Assembly: GCA_900546065.1 (NCBI GenBank)
Contig: URBK01000011.1
Location: forward strand, 1-64,000
Direction of reading: 5' to 3'
DNA length: 64,000 nt
Origin: an uncultured Alistipes sp.
GTDB lineage: Bacteria > Bacteroidota > Bacteroidia > Bacteroidales > Rikenellaceae
Made by a program: the position numbers and the translations under genes. Shown piece after piece: positions 17,296-26,636 of the stretch; the first letter of the stretch is position 1; each line of letters starts with the position of its first letter. Under the pieces are notes generated by a model. That model had not been told where the DNA came from. It made no database searches and saw only the letters and a program-made list of their open reading frames with translations.

Positions 17296-18522
17296 TCAGG
17301 CCACGGCCTCCTTCTCCTTCTTGCGGTGCGAACGCTTGGCCTCGGTCGCCTTCTCCAATTCGATCTCGAAGTCCGACAGGACATTCATGTAGTTGATAAA
17401 TGCCTCGTATGACGACCCGTATGGGTTGAAGTACGAATGCACGTCACCGTCCGACAACCACTTCGTTGCCATATAGTAGAAGTGATCCGACGTCTGCATG
17501 AAGTTCCACACGTAATCGAAATCCTTGCTCTTAAGCGCCTTCACCTTATCCTTCAGGGCATAGAGCTTCGAGAAGGCCTCGTTCTGGAGCTCGTTTCCGA
17601 GCCATGCCGTCACGTCACGCTCCTCGTCCGCCCACGACATCACATGCGGGCAGTGCAGTACGCCCACCGGCTGCGACGACTTGGCCGTCTCGCTCACCGT
17701 AGCGAACTTCAGATCCTTGTTTGCCAGCACGGCCTTGGGCAGCGCCTTCATGAACTCGAAGATACCCGTATCGGCCTTCTGGTGCTCGCCGAAGGTCTCG
17801 TAATCCATGAAGAGGTTGACAACCTCGCCGACCTCGCCCTCGATCCACGAGGCGAACTTGTCGGCCGTAAGCGGATACTGGTCCCAGCCCTTGTTCGAGA
17901 AGCGGAACGCTATGTCGTCCGAGAGCTTGTAGTTACGCAGCAGTACGCGCTGGCTGTTGTCTATGGCGTTGGTGTAGATGTAGTCGGGAGACTTCCAACC
18001 CAGCACATGCTTAGCACCCTCGGCCAGAATGGTCTTGTAACCCATCTCCGACACCATGCCTCCTATGGCATCCGAATAGATAAGCTCCGTATTGCGGAAT
18101 GCCGTCGGCCGCTTGCCGAACTCCTTTCTTATCATCGCGGCATGGAGCTTCACCTGCTCCACGAAGTCCTCCTTCGATGCCAGCGACGCCAGCGAATGAG
18201 AGTAGGTCTCGGCAAGGAACTCCACCTGTCCCGTCTCGGCCAGAGCACGGAACGAATCGAGCACCTCGGGGGCATAGGCACGCATCTGCTCCACGGCCGA
18301 ACCCGTTATCGAGAACGTACACTTGAATGCGCCTTTGTTCTCCTTGATGAGCTTCAGCAGCAGGGCGTTCATGGGCAGATAGCACTGGCGTGCCACCTTC
18401 TGCATGATGGCGCGGTTGGTAAAGTCATCGAGGTAATTGTGATCCTTACCGATATTGAAAAAACGGTAGATTTTCAGTCGCCACGGCTGGTGTACCTGAA
18501 AATACAAACAAACTGTCTTCAT
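17296..18522 (-). CDS. GH57 glycoside hydrolase (alpha-amylase / glucanotransferase type)
   Basis: A 408-residue family 57 glycosidase. The characteristic opening VCLYFQVHQPWRL provides the first conserved His, FSITGSAVEQM and VEFLAETYSHSLASL the second region, FRNTELIYSD the region with the nucleophile Glu, and VVNLFMDYETFGEH the region with the acid Asp. Family members act on alpha-1,4-glucans as amylases, transferases or branching enzymes; this short intracellular form travels with a GT4 enzyme and a debranching enzyme in Bacteroidota. The C-terminus is Lys/Glu-rich. It starts 18 nt after the GT4 stop and is the last gene of the glycogen block. Confidence 0.9.
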   Translation of the reverse strand: MKTVCLYFQVHQPWRLKIYRFFNIGKDHNYLDDFTNRAIMQKVARQCYLPMNALLLKLIKENKGAFKCTFSITGSAVEQMRAYAPEVLDSFRALAETGQVEFLAETYSHSLASLASKEDFVEQVKLHAAMIRKEFGKRPTAFRNTELIYSDAIGGMVSEMGYKTILAEGAKHVLGWKSPDYIYTNAIDNSQRVLLRNYKLSDDIAFRFSNKGWDQYPLTADKFASWIEGEVGEVVNLFMDYETFGEHQKADTGIFEFMKALPKAVLANKDLKFATVSETAKSSQPVGVLHCPHVMSWADEERDVTAWLGNELQNEAFSKLYALKDKVKALKSKDFDYVWNFMQTSDHFYYMATKWLSDGDVHSYFNPYGSSYEAFINYMNVLSDFEIELEKATEAKRSHRKKEKEAVA

Positions 18523-18540
18523 AGCCTTATCGTGTTTTTA

Positions 18541-19854
18541 TTATTTCCTGCTCTCGTTAATCACATCCTCATAGACAGACTTGATCTTGGCGGCGGCGTT
18601 GTTCCATTTCAGGCCCGTAACCTCCTCGAGACCCTTCTTGGCGAACATCTTCGACAGGGCGGGATACTTGATGAAACCGTAGATGGCATCGGCCATGGCG
18701 TCGACATCCCAATAGTCGACCTTCACGGCATAATCCAGCACCTCGGCAACGCCGCTCTGCTTCGATATGATGACGGGCACGTTCGAACGCATCGCCTCCA
18801 GCGGCGAGATACCGAACGGCTCCGATACCGACGGCATGATATATACGTCCGAGAGCTGGAACATGCGGTGCACGTCCTCACCCTTGAGGAAGCCCGTGAA
18901 GTGAAAACGGTCGGCTATGCCCAGACGCGCCACACGGCGTATCACATGGTTCATCATATCGCCCGAACCGGCCATGACGAAACGTACGTTGGGCACGCGC
19001 TTGAGCACCTTGGCCGCAGCCTCGACAAAGTAATCGGGACCCTTCTGATAGGTGATGCGGCCGAGGAACGTTACGATCTTGTCGTCGACGCCGCGCTCGG
19101 GGGCTACGCTCTCGCGCTCGGCAAAGCGCACGGCATTGTGTACCGTGACAACCTTGTCGGCCGGAATGCCGTAGCGGTCGATGATGATCTTGCGCGTGAG
19201 GTTCGACACGGCGATAACCTTGTCGGCGGCCATCATGCCCGCACGCTCGATGGCGTATGTCTGTGTATTGATATTCTCACCCGAACGGTCGTACTCCGTA
19301 GCGTGCATGTGCACCACCAGAGGCTTGCCCGACACACGCTTGGCGGCAATGCCGGCAAAGTATGTCAGCCAGTCGTGGGCATGGATAACGTCGAACTGCC
19401 CCTCCAGATTACGTGCCACCTGCGCCGCAACTACCGCATAACGTGCAACCTCCTCCATGAGGTTGGCACCGTAGCGGCCCGAGAAGTTATAGCGCTGCGT
19501 CCAGCAGTCGCCCTCTCTCTCCCAAAGTTTGCGTCCCGTCTTCTCATACTCGCTCCGATACGAGGCATACTCCTCGGGCGATATGTAGGGAACCATGTTC
19601 GAATCGATGTGGATGAACGATATCTTGCGCATGATATCGTCGCCGCCCACTGCCGAATCGCAGTAGAGTGCATCCACGTCGCTGGCGCTCAATACCTTGA
19701 CGAAACGTTCATCCTCATCACCCGAAGCATGCGGCATAACGAATGTCACGTCGACGCCGTTATGCGCCAATCCGCGGGTCATCCCATAACAGGCCGTACC
19801 CAAACCGCCCGCTATATGGGGAGGGAACTCCCACCCAAACATTAATACTCTCAT
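18541..19854 (-). CDS. GT4 glycosyltransferase, glycogen-synthase-like
   Basis: A 437-residue GT-B fold enzyme. The N-terminal Rossmann domain opens MRVLMFGWEFPPHIAGGLGTA with the GGLG donor loop, and IHAHDWLTYF follows. The C-terminal GT4 domain has VTFLGRITYQKGPDYFVEAA, FVMAGSGDMM and the EX7E motif in VSEPFGISPLEAMRSNVPVI. It transfers a sugar from a nucleotide donor, presumably glucose to an alpha-glucan given the neighbours: GH57 downstream (18 nt) and the debranching enzyme upstream (24 nt). Donor and acceptor are inferred from context. Confidence 0.88.
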   Translation of the reverse strand: MRVLMFGWEFPPHIAGGLGTACYGMTRGLAHNGVDVTFVMPHASGDEDERFVKVLSASDVDALYCDSAVGGDDIMRKISFIHIDSNMVPYISPEEYASYRSEYEKTGRKLWEREGDCWTQRYNFSGRYGANLMEEVARYAVVAAQVARNLEGQFDVIHAHDWLTYFAGIAAKRVSGKPLVVHMHATEYDRSGENINTQTYAIERAGMMAADKVIAVSNLTRKIIIDRYGIPADKVVTVHNAVRFAERESVAPERGVDDKIVTFLGRITYQKGPDYFVEAAAKVLKRVPNVRFVMAGSGDMMNHVIRRVARLGIADRFHFTGFLKGEDVHRMFQLSDVYIMPSVSEPFGISPLEAMRSNVPVIISKQSGVAEVLDYAVKVDYWDVDAMADAIYGFIKYPALSKMFAKKGLEEVTGLKWNNAAAKIKSVYEDVINESRK

Positions 19855-19878
19855 TCTATTCTCCTATAATTTTGTCTG

Positions 19879-22026
19879 TTATTCCTTCTTCGAGGCGCTC
19901 GTACGTTTGGGTGCCTTCTTCGCCGCCGCAGCCTTGGCCGTCACCTTGGCTGTGCTCTTTGCCGCCACCTTCGCCGTGCTCTTGGCCGACACATTGTCTG
20001 TGCCCTTGGACGTACTCTTGGAAGCGGCCTTCGCCGACGGTTTGGCAGCACTCTTCGTCGAGCCCTTGGCCGTCTTGGCAGCAGGTTTGGCGGCAGGTTT
20101 GCGGTACGACTCCACAAGGTCGCTTATATAGAGCAGACCTCCGACGCTCGTCGCTTGCGAGAGGCATCCGCGCGCATGGAACGGAGGATCACCCTCGAAA
20201 CACTCGCTCACCGATCCGATGCAGGCCGTCTGTATCTCGTCGTGGAAGCCCGCAAGGATCTCCTCGGCCGAAGAGAGATACTGCTCGCCGGCGATGGCGA
20301 AACAGCTCTTGACGTAGAACATCAGGGGCCAGATCCAGATCGAGCCGTTGCGGCTGGCCAGATCCTGCGAGCGCTGGTCGTCGGCATACGACGGCTCGTA
20401 GAGCGGATTGCGCGGCGAGAGAGAACGCAGGCCGCGACGCGTGAGCAGGTGCTGGCGCACAACGCCCAGAACATCCACTATCTGCTCCTCGCTGAGCATC
20501 GTATAGTCCAGACCGCACGCCACGATCATGTTCGAGCGGCGGAAATCGTTCACTTCGCTGTCGTTTACATAGTCGGCAAGATAGTTCTCCCCGAGCCAGA
20601 ACTTCGACAGGAACGAGGCTTTCGTACGCTCGGGCATGTCGGCCCAGCGGTCGACAAATTCCTTATCCTTCATCTTGGCGGCCAGCGCCAGCGTATAGCA
20701 TACGGCATTGTACCACAGGGCCTCGATCTCGACATCATATCCCGCGCGCTGCGCTACGGGGTGTCCGTCGACCTTGGTATTCATCCACGTCAGGGCCTCG
20801 CCGTCGGCCGCGGCCCAGATCAGACCGTTGTCATGCAGTACGACACGACGGCCGAAACCGCGGCGGTATGCCTCCAGCACGGCCTTCATGGCCTCGCCGT
20901 AACGTGCCCACAACTCCTTGGCGCCGATATGTTTCTCCAGATTCTGCAACGTCCAGAAGAACCACAGCGGAGCATCCGCGGCAACCCATGCCGAAGCCGA
21001 GCCCGCGAAATCGCCGTCATGCATGCCACGCACCATCGTGTCGAGGACATCCATGCAATCCTCCTTGTAACCCTGTTCGAGTACCACGCCCGGCAGCGCG
21101 ATGAAGGTATCGCGTCCCACCGCGCCGTACCACGGATATCCGGCAATCATCTCCGTACGGCCGCCCGAGCGGCGTACGATGAACTGACGTGCCGAATGCC
21201 GCAGGCAGCTCAAGAAGTCGATCTTGTGCGTGCGGCGCGCAAGCGACGCCTCGTATATCTCGGTTATGGTCTGGCTCGTGGCCATCTCGTCCGTGGCGGC
21301 CGAGAAGATCACGCTCTCGCCCTTCTTGATGTTCATCTCGAAGTAACCCGTCGTCAGCAGATCCTCGTAGCCGTCATAGCCGCGCTTGATCTCCTCGGGG
21401 TATTCGAAATTGTAGTACCAGTCGGATGCGGCTACAAACTCCGCATCCGCCTTGTCGGTCTGCAGATAGAGCCACGGGAAACCCTCGTAGAGACGGCACT
21501 TGACTCCGCCCGGGATGGGATACGAACGGCCGTTGGCATCCATGTTTGCCTTCGAGAGCGAATGCTTGTTGCGGAAGGCGAAGAAGGGACGCAGGCGCAG
21601 CGTGGTATCCGAATGGGCGTCGACCAGCGTATAGCGTATCATGAGCTGCGTGCGCTTGTGTATCCACAGCAGCTCCTTGCGCAGGATCACACCCCCGACA
21701 CGGTAGGTGATCGTAGGCGTAGGCGTATATTCGAAATCCGTGATATACTTGTGACCGCGCGGTTCGTATACGCCCTTGTAACGGTGCAGAGCCAGATTGA
21801 ACGACTGGTTGTGCTGGATGATCGTCTCGTCCAGAGACGAAAGCAGTACGTAGGTTTCATCACTGTCGTCGATCGGCGCCACCATCAATCCGTGGTACTT
21901 GCGGGTATTGCAGCACACGATCGTCGTGCTCATATAACCGCCCTTACGGTCCGTAGCGAGCATCTCGCGCTGAAGCGAATACTCCAGATTGCCCAGCTCG
22001 CTCTTGTCAAATGTAAGTGCAGACAT
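19879..22026 (-). CDS. Glycogen debranching enzyme with Lys/Ala-rich histone-like tail
   Basis: A 715-residue amylo-alpha-1,6-glucosidase of the GDE type. Residues about 1-220 are the N-terminal beta domain (EYSLQREMLATDRKGGYMSTT, KYHGLMVAP), and about 270-630 the (alpha/alpha)6 catalytic domain, with YPWYGAVGRDTFIALPGV and YDVEIEALWYNAV carrying candidate acids. It removes alpha-1,6 branches from glycogen. Residues 643-715 (19882-20100) are different: a low-complexity tail built from AAK, SAK and TAK units and ending in KKE, like histone H1 or bacterial histone-like tails, and not part of the enzyme family. The gene has its own -7 box (22059-22066) and leads the GT4-GH57 pair. Confidence 0.9.
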   Translation of the reverse strand: MSALTFDKSELGNLEYSLQREMLATDRKGGYMSTTIVCCNTRKYHGLMVAPIDDSDETYVLLSSLDETIIQHNQSFNLALHRYKGVYEPRGHKYITDFEYTPTPTITYRVGGVILRKELLWIHKRTQLMIRYTLVDAHSDTTLRLRPFFAFRNKHSLSKANMDANGRSYPIPGGVKCRLYEGFPWLYLQTDKADAEFVAASDWYYNFEYPEEIKRGYDGYEDLLTTGYFEMNIKKGESVIFSAATDEMATSQTITEIYEASLARRTHKIDFLSCLRHSARQFIVRRSGGRTEMIAGYPWYGAVGRDTFIALPGVVLEQGYKEDCMDVLDTMVRGMHDGDFAGSASAWVAADAPLWFFWTLQNLEKHIGAKELWARYGEAMKAVLEAYRRGFGRRVVLHDNGLIWAAADGEALTWMNTKVDGHPVAQRAGYDVEIEALWYNAVCYTLALAAKMKDKEFVDRWADMPERTKASFLSKFWLGENYLADYVNDSEVNDFRRSNMIVACGLDYTMLSEEQIVDVLGVVRQHLLTRRGLRSLSPRNPLYEPSYADDQRSQDLASRNGSIWIWPLMFYVKSCFAIAGEQYLSSAEEILAGFHDEIQTACIGSVSECFEGDPPFHARGCLSQATSVGGLLYISDLVESYRKPAAKPAAKTAKGSTKSAAKPSAKAASKSTSKGTDNVSAKSTAKVAAKSTAKVTAKAAAAKKAPKRTSASKKE

Positions 22027-22058
22027 ATCTCTATCCTTGAAAAATTATCATTCCTACT

Positions 22059-22066
22059 CAAAGTTA
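22059..22066 (-). promoter_or_regulatory. Promoter -7 box of the debranching gene
   Basis: TAACTTTG on the minus strand, 32 nt before the ATG. No -33 element is evident. The 202-nt gap back to the fused glycogen gene shows no strong terminator, so the block may also be read from 26542. Confidence 0.5.
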
Positions 22067-22228
22067 ATAAAATATTCCGTATGCGCGGCACTTTTTCCGC
22101 ATTTTTTTACCCGGTATCGCTACCCGTGCAAAACGTTCCGCCAATCGGATCCGTCCTACCCGCTTACCTGTACAAACCGCTCCGCACATGCGGCCCGTAA
22201 TACCAGCCACACCCGCGAACACGGCCCT

Positions 22229-25200
22229 TTAGGCCCACTTCACCAGAGCGAAGTCCATACGGTGCGGCAGGCGCTCGTTCTTCGGGTAGACGCGGATAGC
22301 CACGTCGAACGTACCCGTACGGTCGGGCGTATAGTCCACCGACAGGACGACTTCGTGACCCGTCACGTTGGTCAGCTCGAGCGGCTTTGTTGCCACGACG
22401 TTCACCTTGCCACCGGCCTCGATCTGCTGCGCTATGACCAGTTCGGCGCCTATATCCTCGGGACTGAGGGCCCCGATGTTGAGCGCCACCTCATAGTGGT
22501 AGGTCTTGTCGACGAAGATGGCCTCCGTGTCGATCTCCACGCGCTGCACGTTGAGGATCTTCACGTCGTCCCACGCCGCCGACACCTTGCGCTTCCATGC
22601 CGCGATCTCGCGCGCCATACGGTAGTTGTCGGCCACCATCTGGCTCTTGCGCGCCGCCAGCTTGTTATAGAAGCGGTTCTCGTAGTCGATAAGCATGCGG
22701 TTCGTGGTGAAGTTCGACGCGATGTCCGAGATACAGTTCTTGACCGAGTTGACCCAGCCGTGAGGTATGCCGTCCTGACCGCGGTCGTAGTAGAGAGGAA
22801 CGATCTGATCCTCGATCGTATTGTATATCATCTCGGCATCGAGTTCGTCTTGGAACTTCTGGTCGGTGAACGACCGCTCCTGCGGCAGCATCCAGCCGGC
22901 GCCCTCCTTGTAACCCTCGACCCACCAGCCGTCGAGTACCGAGAACTGCAGCACGCCGTTCATGACGCACTTCTCGCCCGAAGTACCCGAAGCCTCCAGC
23001 GGTCGCGTCGGCGTATTGAGCCATACGTCCACACCCTGCACCATGCGGCGCGCGAGCTCCATGTCGTAGTTCTGCAGGAAGACTATCTTGCCCACGAACT
23101 CCGGCTTCGACGATACCTCTATTATACGCTTTATGAGATCCTGTCCGGGCTGGTCGTTCGGATGCGCCTTGCCCGCGAAGATGAACTGCACGGGACGCTC
23201 CTTGTTGTTGACGATGGCCGACAGACGCTCCAGATTCGTGAAGAGCAGGTAGGCGCGCTTGTAGGTCGCAAAGCGGCGCGCGAAACCTATCGTCAGCACG
23301 TCGGGACGGATTCTCTCGACGATCTGCACCATCTGGCGCGGCGAGTCGAAACGTACCTGCTTGGGGTCGCTGTAAAGTTTACGTATATGGTTGATCAGCC
23401 GGTCCTTGAGGATCATGCGCTCGTTCCACAACTCCTCGTCCGAGATCTTGTGCACGCCCTGCCACTCGGGAATGTCATATACATGTCCCTCGAAGCCCTT
23501 GGGGAAGTAGCGGGCATAGAGACGGCGCAGGTTCGATGCAACCCATGTGGGGAAGTGTACGCCGTTTGTAACGTATCCGATGTGGAGCTCGTTCTTGAAG
23601 TATCCGGGCCACATGTTGCCCAGAATATCCTTCGACACCTCGCCGTGCAGCCACGACACGCCGTTGACCTCCTGCGAGAGGTTGCAGGCCAGAACCGACA
23701 TCGAGAAACGCTCGTTCTGATCGTTCGGGTTTGTCTTGCCGAGGTTGATGAACTGCTCCCACGTAATGCCCAGCACGTCGGGATAGTGCGACATGTACTG
23801 ACGCATCATCGACTCGGGGAAGGCATCGTGGCCGGCAGGTACGGGCGTGTGGGTCGTGAACAGAGACGACGAACGCACCACCTCCAGAGCCTCCGAGAAG
23901 GTCAGACGCTTCTTGGCTATAAGGTTGCGGATACGCTCGATGCCGATAAAGGCGGCATGGCCCTCGTTGCAGTGGTAGACCTCCTGACGTATTCCCATCT
24001 TCGTCAGCGCGCGGATACCGCCCACACCCAGCAGCAACTCCTGCTTGAGACGGTTCTCCCAGTCGCCGCCGTAGAGATAATATGTAATCTGGCGATCCTC
24101 CTCGAGGTTTGCCTCGTAGTCCGTATCGAGCAGGAAGAGCTCCGTACGGCCCACCTGACACTTCCATACACGTGCCGAGAGCGTACGGCCCGGGAAGGCG
24201 ATCTGTATCGACACCCAGTTGCCCACGTCGTCACGCACGGGCGAGATGGGCAGCTTGAAGAAGTTCTGCGCCTCGTACGTAGCCACCTGACTGCCCTGCG
24301 ACGAGAGCTGCTGCGTGAAGTATCCGTAACGGTAGAGAAGACCCACGGCCACCATCGGGTGGTTCTTGTCCGAAGCCTCCTTGAGGTAGTCGCCGGCGAG
24401 GATACCCAGACCGCCCGAGTAGATTTTCAGCGACGAGTGCAGGCCGTACTCCATCGAGAAGTATGCGATCTTGGGACTTGCCGGATCGGGCTTCTCGGAC
24501 ATGTACTCCTCAAGCTGCGCGCTCACCGAATCCAGACGCGAGAGGAACTCGCGGTCCTTCTCCAACTCGTTTATACGCTCGATCGAGAGTTTGTCGATCA
24601 AGGCTATGGGGTTACGCTCGACCTTGTTCCAGAGTTCGGGATCGACGCTCTCGAACAGGTCGCGCGCATCCTGCGTCCAGCACCACCACAGGTTTCGCGA
24701 GATGGTCTCCAGAGCGTGCAGACGCGACGGCAGACGCTTCTCGACCATCATGCGGTGCCACGAAGGCTTGTTCGAGATGAGCTGCTGGCGCACGAAGTTG
24801 ATCTGCTCGGTATAGTTTCCGCCGTCGCCCACCGTACGGTTCGTACGGGCCACGGCATTGTCCATAGCCTCGGCGTATGCCCTCTCGTAGTGTACGAAGA
24901 ACTTGTCCCACAGGGCCAGCTTCGACATCTCGCTCGCCGAGCGGCGCACCTGCTCGACCTGCTTGTCGTCGAGCTGTATGAACCGCAGCGCCGCGTCCAC
25001 CAGCTGCTCGACGGCATAGGTGTCGTTATTGTCGTCACGGCGGATGACCTCGACACCCGCATGGTCGGCCTGCTTCATGGCCCAGAGTCCGAATCCCGAG
25101 AGGTTCGACGTCACCGTCGGTACCGAGAATGCGATCGACTCAAGCGGCGTGTAGCCCCACGGCTCATAGTATGACGGGAAAGCCGTGAAGTCCATACCCA

Positions 25201-26476
25201 CGAGCATCTCGTAATAGTTCTTGTTGAAGATGCCGTCAGCCGAATTGAGGTACGACGGAACGAATATGACCTTCACCTTCGAGTTCTCGTTCTCGAGGAC
25301 GCTGCCTCGGATAGCCTGCGAGACGGGATCCCACTGCTGGTTCTCGAGATAGTGGGTCGAGAAGCGCCACTGCGCCGCATCGATGGCCTTCGAAGGATCC
25401 TTCAGATGCTCCACAAGATCGGCGCGGGGGCCGTTGTTGGCCGCCGGCACGGTGATGTAGGCCAGAATGTCGCGCTCGAGCGTGCCGCACGAGGCCAGAC
25501 GCTTCAACACCTCCATGAATATGTCGATACCCTTGTTGCGGTACTCGTAGCGGCCGCTGGTGCCGATAATCAGAGGCTCCTTCTCGAATTTGCAGCCCAG
25601 ACACGCCTCTGCAACCGAGATCATCGCCTTACGCGCCTCCTTGCGCTTCTGGTCGAAGACGTCGCCGCTCCATACGAAGTCGTTCTCGAAGCCGTTGGGC
25701 GTGATGTGCGTAACCTCACGTCCCAGAAGATACTTGCACTCGTTGGCCGTGATCTCGCTCACGGTCAGGAAGGCGTCGTGGTAGAGCGCCGCCATCTTCT
25801 CGATCGAGTGCTTGGCCGTCACGTTGAAACGGCGCGCTATGTCGTCGGCGTTATATTTGTGCAGGTCGGAATAGAGCGGCAGCCCGTTGCCGGCGATGCA
25901 GCGGCCCGTAACCGTGGCGTGCGTGGTGAAGAGCGTAGCCACATAGGGCGAGGCCTTGCGCAGGTAGAGTCCGCCCGAAGCGGTCATCCACTCGTGGAAG
26001 TGGGCCGCAACACGGTCTACCGAGGTGCAGAAGTTGTCGACGTATGACTTTATGACCATGCCGGCGGCATGCCCGAAGAGCACGGGCTTGATGTAGTCCC
26101 ACTGCCCCGATATCGAATCCACGTGGTAATCCTCCCACATGTGCTTGAGCACCTCGTCCTTCTGCGAGATGAGCGACTTGAAGTCTATGAGCATCGCAAT
26201 CGGGTGACCCTCGACATTCCAGCGACCTATACGCACGCGTATGCCCTCGTTATAGAGGCTCTCGCGCCACCCCGCCAGAAGCGTATGGTCGGGAGCGAAC
26301 TCGGGGTTCGCATGCTCCTGCATCAAATCGGGTCCTATGACGATATAATTGTCGCCCATACGTTTGGTCACCGTGAGCGCCTTGGTCGAAATTACCGTAT
26401 GTATGCCTCCAACCTTGTTGCATACCTCCCAACTCACCTCAAACAGATAGTCGGGCATCTGACTCGTATTACTCAT
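22229..26476 (-). CDS. Fused GT3 glycogen synthase and GT35 alpha-glucan phosphorylase
   Basis: A 1415-residue two-part enzyme. Residues about 1-560 are a GT3 glycogen synthase, the family best known from fungi and animals: PDYLFEVSWEVCNKVGGIHTV at the start, AAHFHEWMTASGG, and PSYYEPWGYTPLESIAF near 445. Residues about 580-1415 are an alpha-glucan phosphorylase of the short MalP/DUF3417 type: NLWWCWTQDARDLF, AYFSMEYGLHSSLKIYSGGLG, HCNEGHAAF, and EASGTSGEKCVMNG, whose Lys near 1169 should hold PLP. One protein thus pairs elongation with phosphorolysis. A GTG at 26498-26500 gives 8 more residues; the ATG at 26476 is preferred. It heads the glycogen block and has a promoter box at 26542-26549. 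Confidence 0.92.
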   Translation of the reverse strand: MSNTSQMPDYLFEVSWEVCNKVGGIHTVISTKALTVTKRMGDNYIVIGPDLMQEHANPEFAPDHTLLAGWRESLYNEGIRVRIGRWNVEGHPIAMLIDFKSLISQKDEVLKHMWEDYHVDSISGQWDYIKPVLFGHAAGMVIKSYVDNFCTSVDRVAAHFHEWMTASGGLYLRKASPYVATLFTTHATVTGRCIAGNGLPLYSDLHKYNADDIARRFNVTAKHSIEKMAALYHDAFLTVSEITANECKYLLGREVTHITPNGFENDFVWSGDVFDQKRKEARKAMISVAEACLGCKFEKEPLIIGTSGRYEYRNKGIDIFMEVLKRLASCGTLERDILAYITVPAANNGPRADLVEHLKDPSKAIDAAQWRFSTHYLENQQWDPVSQAIRGSVLENENSKVKVIFVPSYLNSADGIFNKNYYEMLVGMDFTAFPSYYEPWGYTPLESIAFSVPTVTSNLSGFGLWAMKQADHAGVEVIRRDDNNDTYAVEQLVDAALRFIQLDDKQVEQVRRSASEMSKLALWDKFFVHYERAYAEAMDNAVARTNRTVGDGGNYTEQINFVRQQLISNKPSWHRMMVEKRLPSRLHALETISRNLWWCWTQDARDLFESVDPELWNKVERNPIALIDKLSIERINELEKDREFLSRLDSVSAQLEEYMSEKPDPASPKIAYFSMEYGLHSSLKIYSGGLGILAGDYLKEASDKNHPMVAVGLLYRYGYFTQQLSSQGSQVATYEAQNFFKLPISPVRDDVGNWVSIQIAFPGRTLSARVWKCQVGRTELFLLDTDYEANLEEDRQITYYLYGGDWENRLKQELLLGVGGIRALTKMGIRQEVYHCNEGHAAFIGIERIRNLIAKKRLTFSEALEVVRSSSLFTTHTPVPAGHDAFPESMMRQYMSHYPDVLGITWEQFINLGKTNPNDQNERFSMSVLACNLSQEVNGVSWLHGEVSKDILGNMWPGYFKNELHIGYVTNGVHFPTWVASNLRRLYARYFPKGFEGHVYDIPEWQGVHKISDEELWNERMILKDRLINHIRKLYSDPKQVRFDSPRQMVQIVERIRPDVLTIGFARRFATYKRAYLLFTNLERLSAIVNNKERPVQFIFAGKAHPNDQPGQDLIKRIIEVSSKPEFVGKIVFLQNYDMELARRMVQGVDVWLNTPTRPLEASGTSGEKCVMNGVLQFSVLDGWWVEGYKEGAGWMLPQERSFTDQKFQDELDAEMIYNTIEDQIVPLYYDRGQDGIPHGWVNSVKNCISDIASNFTTNRMLIDYENRFYNKLAARKSQMVADNYRMAREIAAWKRKVSAAWDDVKILNVQRVEIDTEAIFVDKTYHYEVALNIGALSPEDIGAELVIAQQIEAGGKVNVVATKPLELTNVTGHEVVLSVDYTPDRTGTFDVAIRVYPKNERLPHRMDFALVKWA

Positions 26477-26541
26477 AAGATTGTTGTATTTGTTTATCAC
26501 CTAAATCCCTTCGGAAATCAAAAATCATCGGAATCGCGTTG

Positions 26542-26549
26542 CAAAGATA
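26542..26549 (-). promoter_or_regulatory. Promoter -7 box of the fused glycogen gene
   Basis: TATCTTTG on the minus strand followed by C, with a T-rich stretch about 20 bp upstream. It leaves a leader of about 60 nt. Confidence 0.65.
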
Positions 26550-26636
26550 ACACTTATATTTGAAAAAGAGGCCGTAACGGCCCTCGCAACAGGACTTCCT
26601 AAAATAACTTAACAATAAATTAATATTTTTTAATAT

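Noticed and set aside
17437..19845. An 802-codon plus-strand frame
   Set aside because: It is antisense to the GH57 and GT4 genes, without a promoter or known domain.
21989..25174. A 1061-codon open frame on the plus strand
   Set aside because: It is antisense to the fused glycogen gene and the debranching gene, has no recognisable domain and is rich in Arg/Leu/Val from reversed GC-rich codons. It is a shadow.
26555..26562. Rightward TATATTTG promoter box
   Set aside because: No plus-strand gene starts downstream; the next genes are leftward hemW and the glycogen block.
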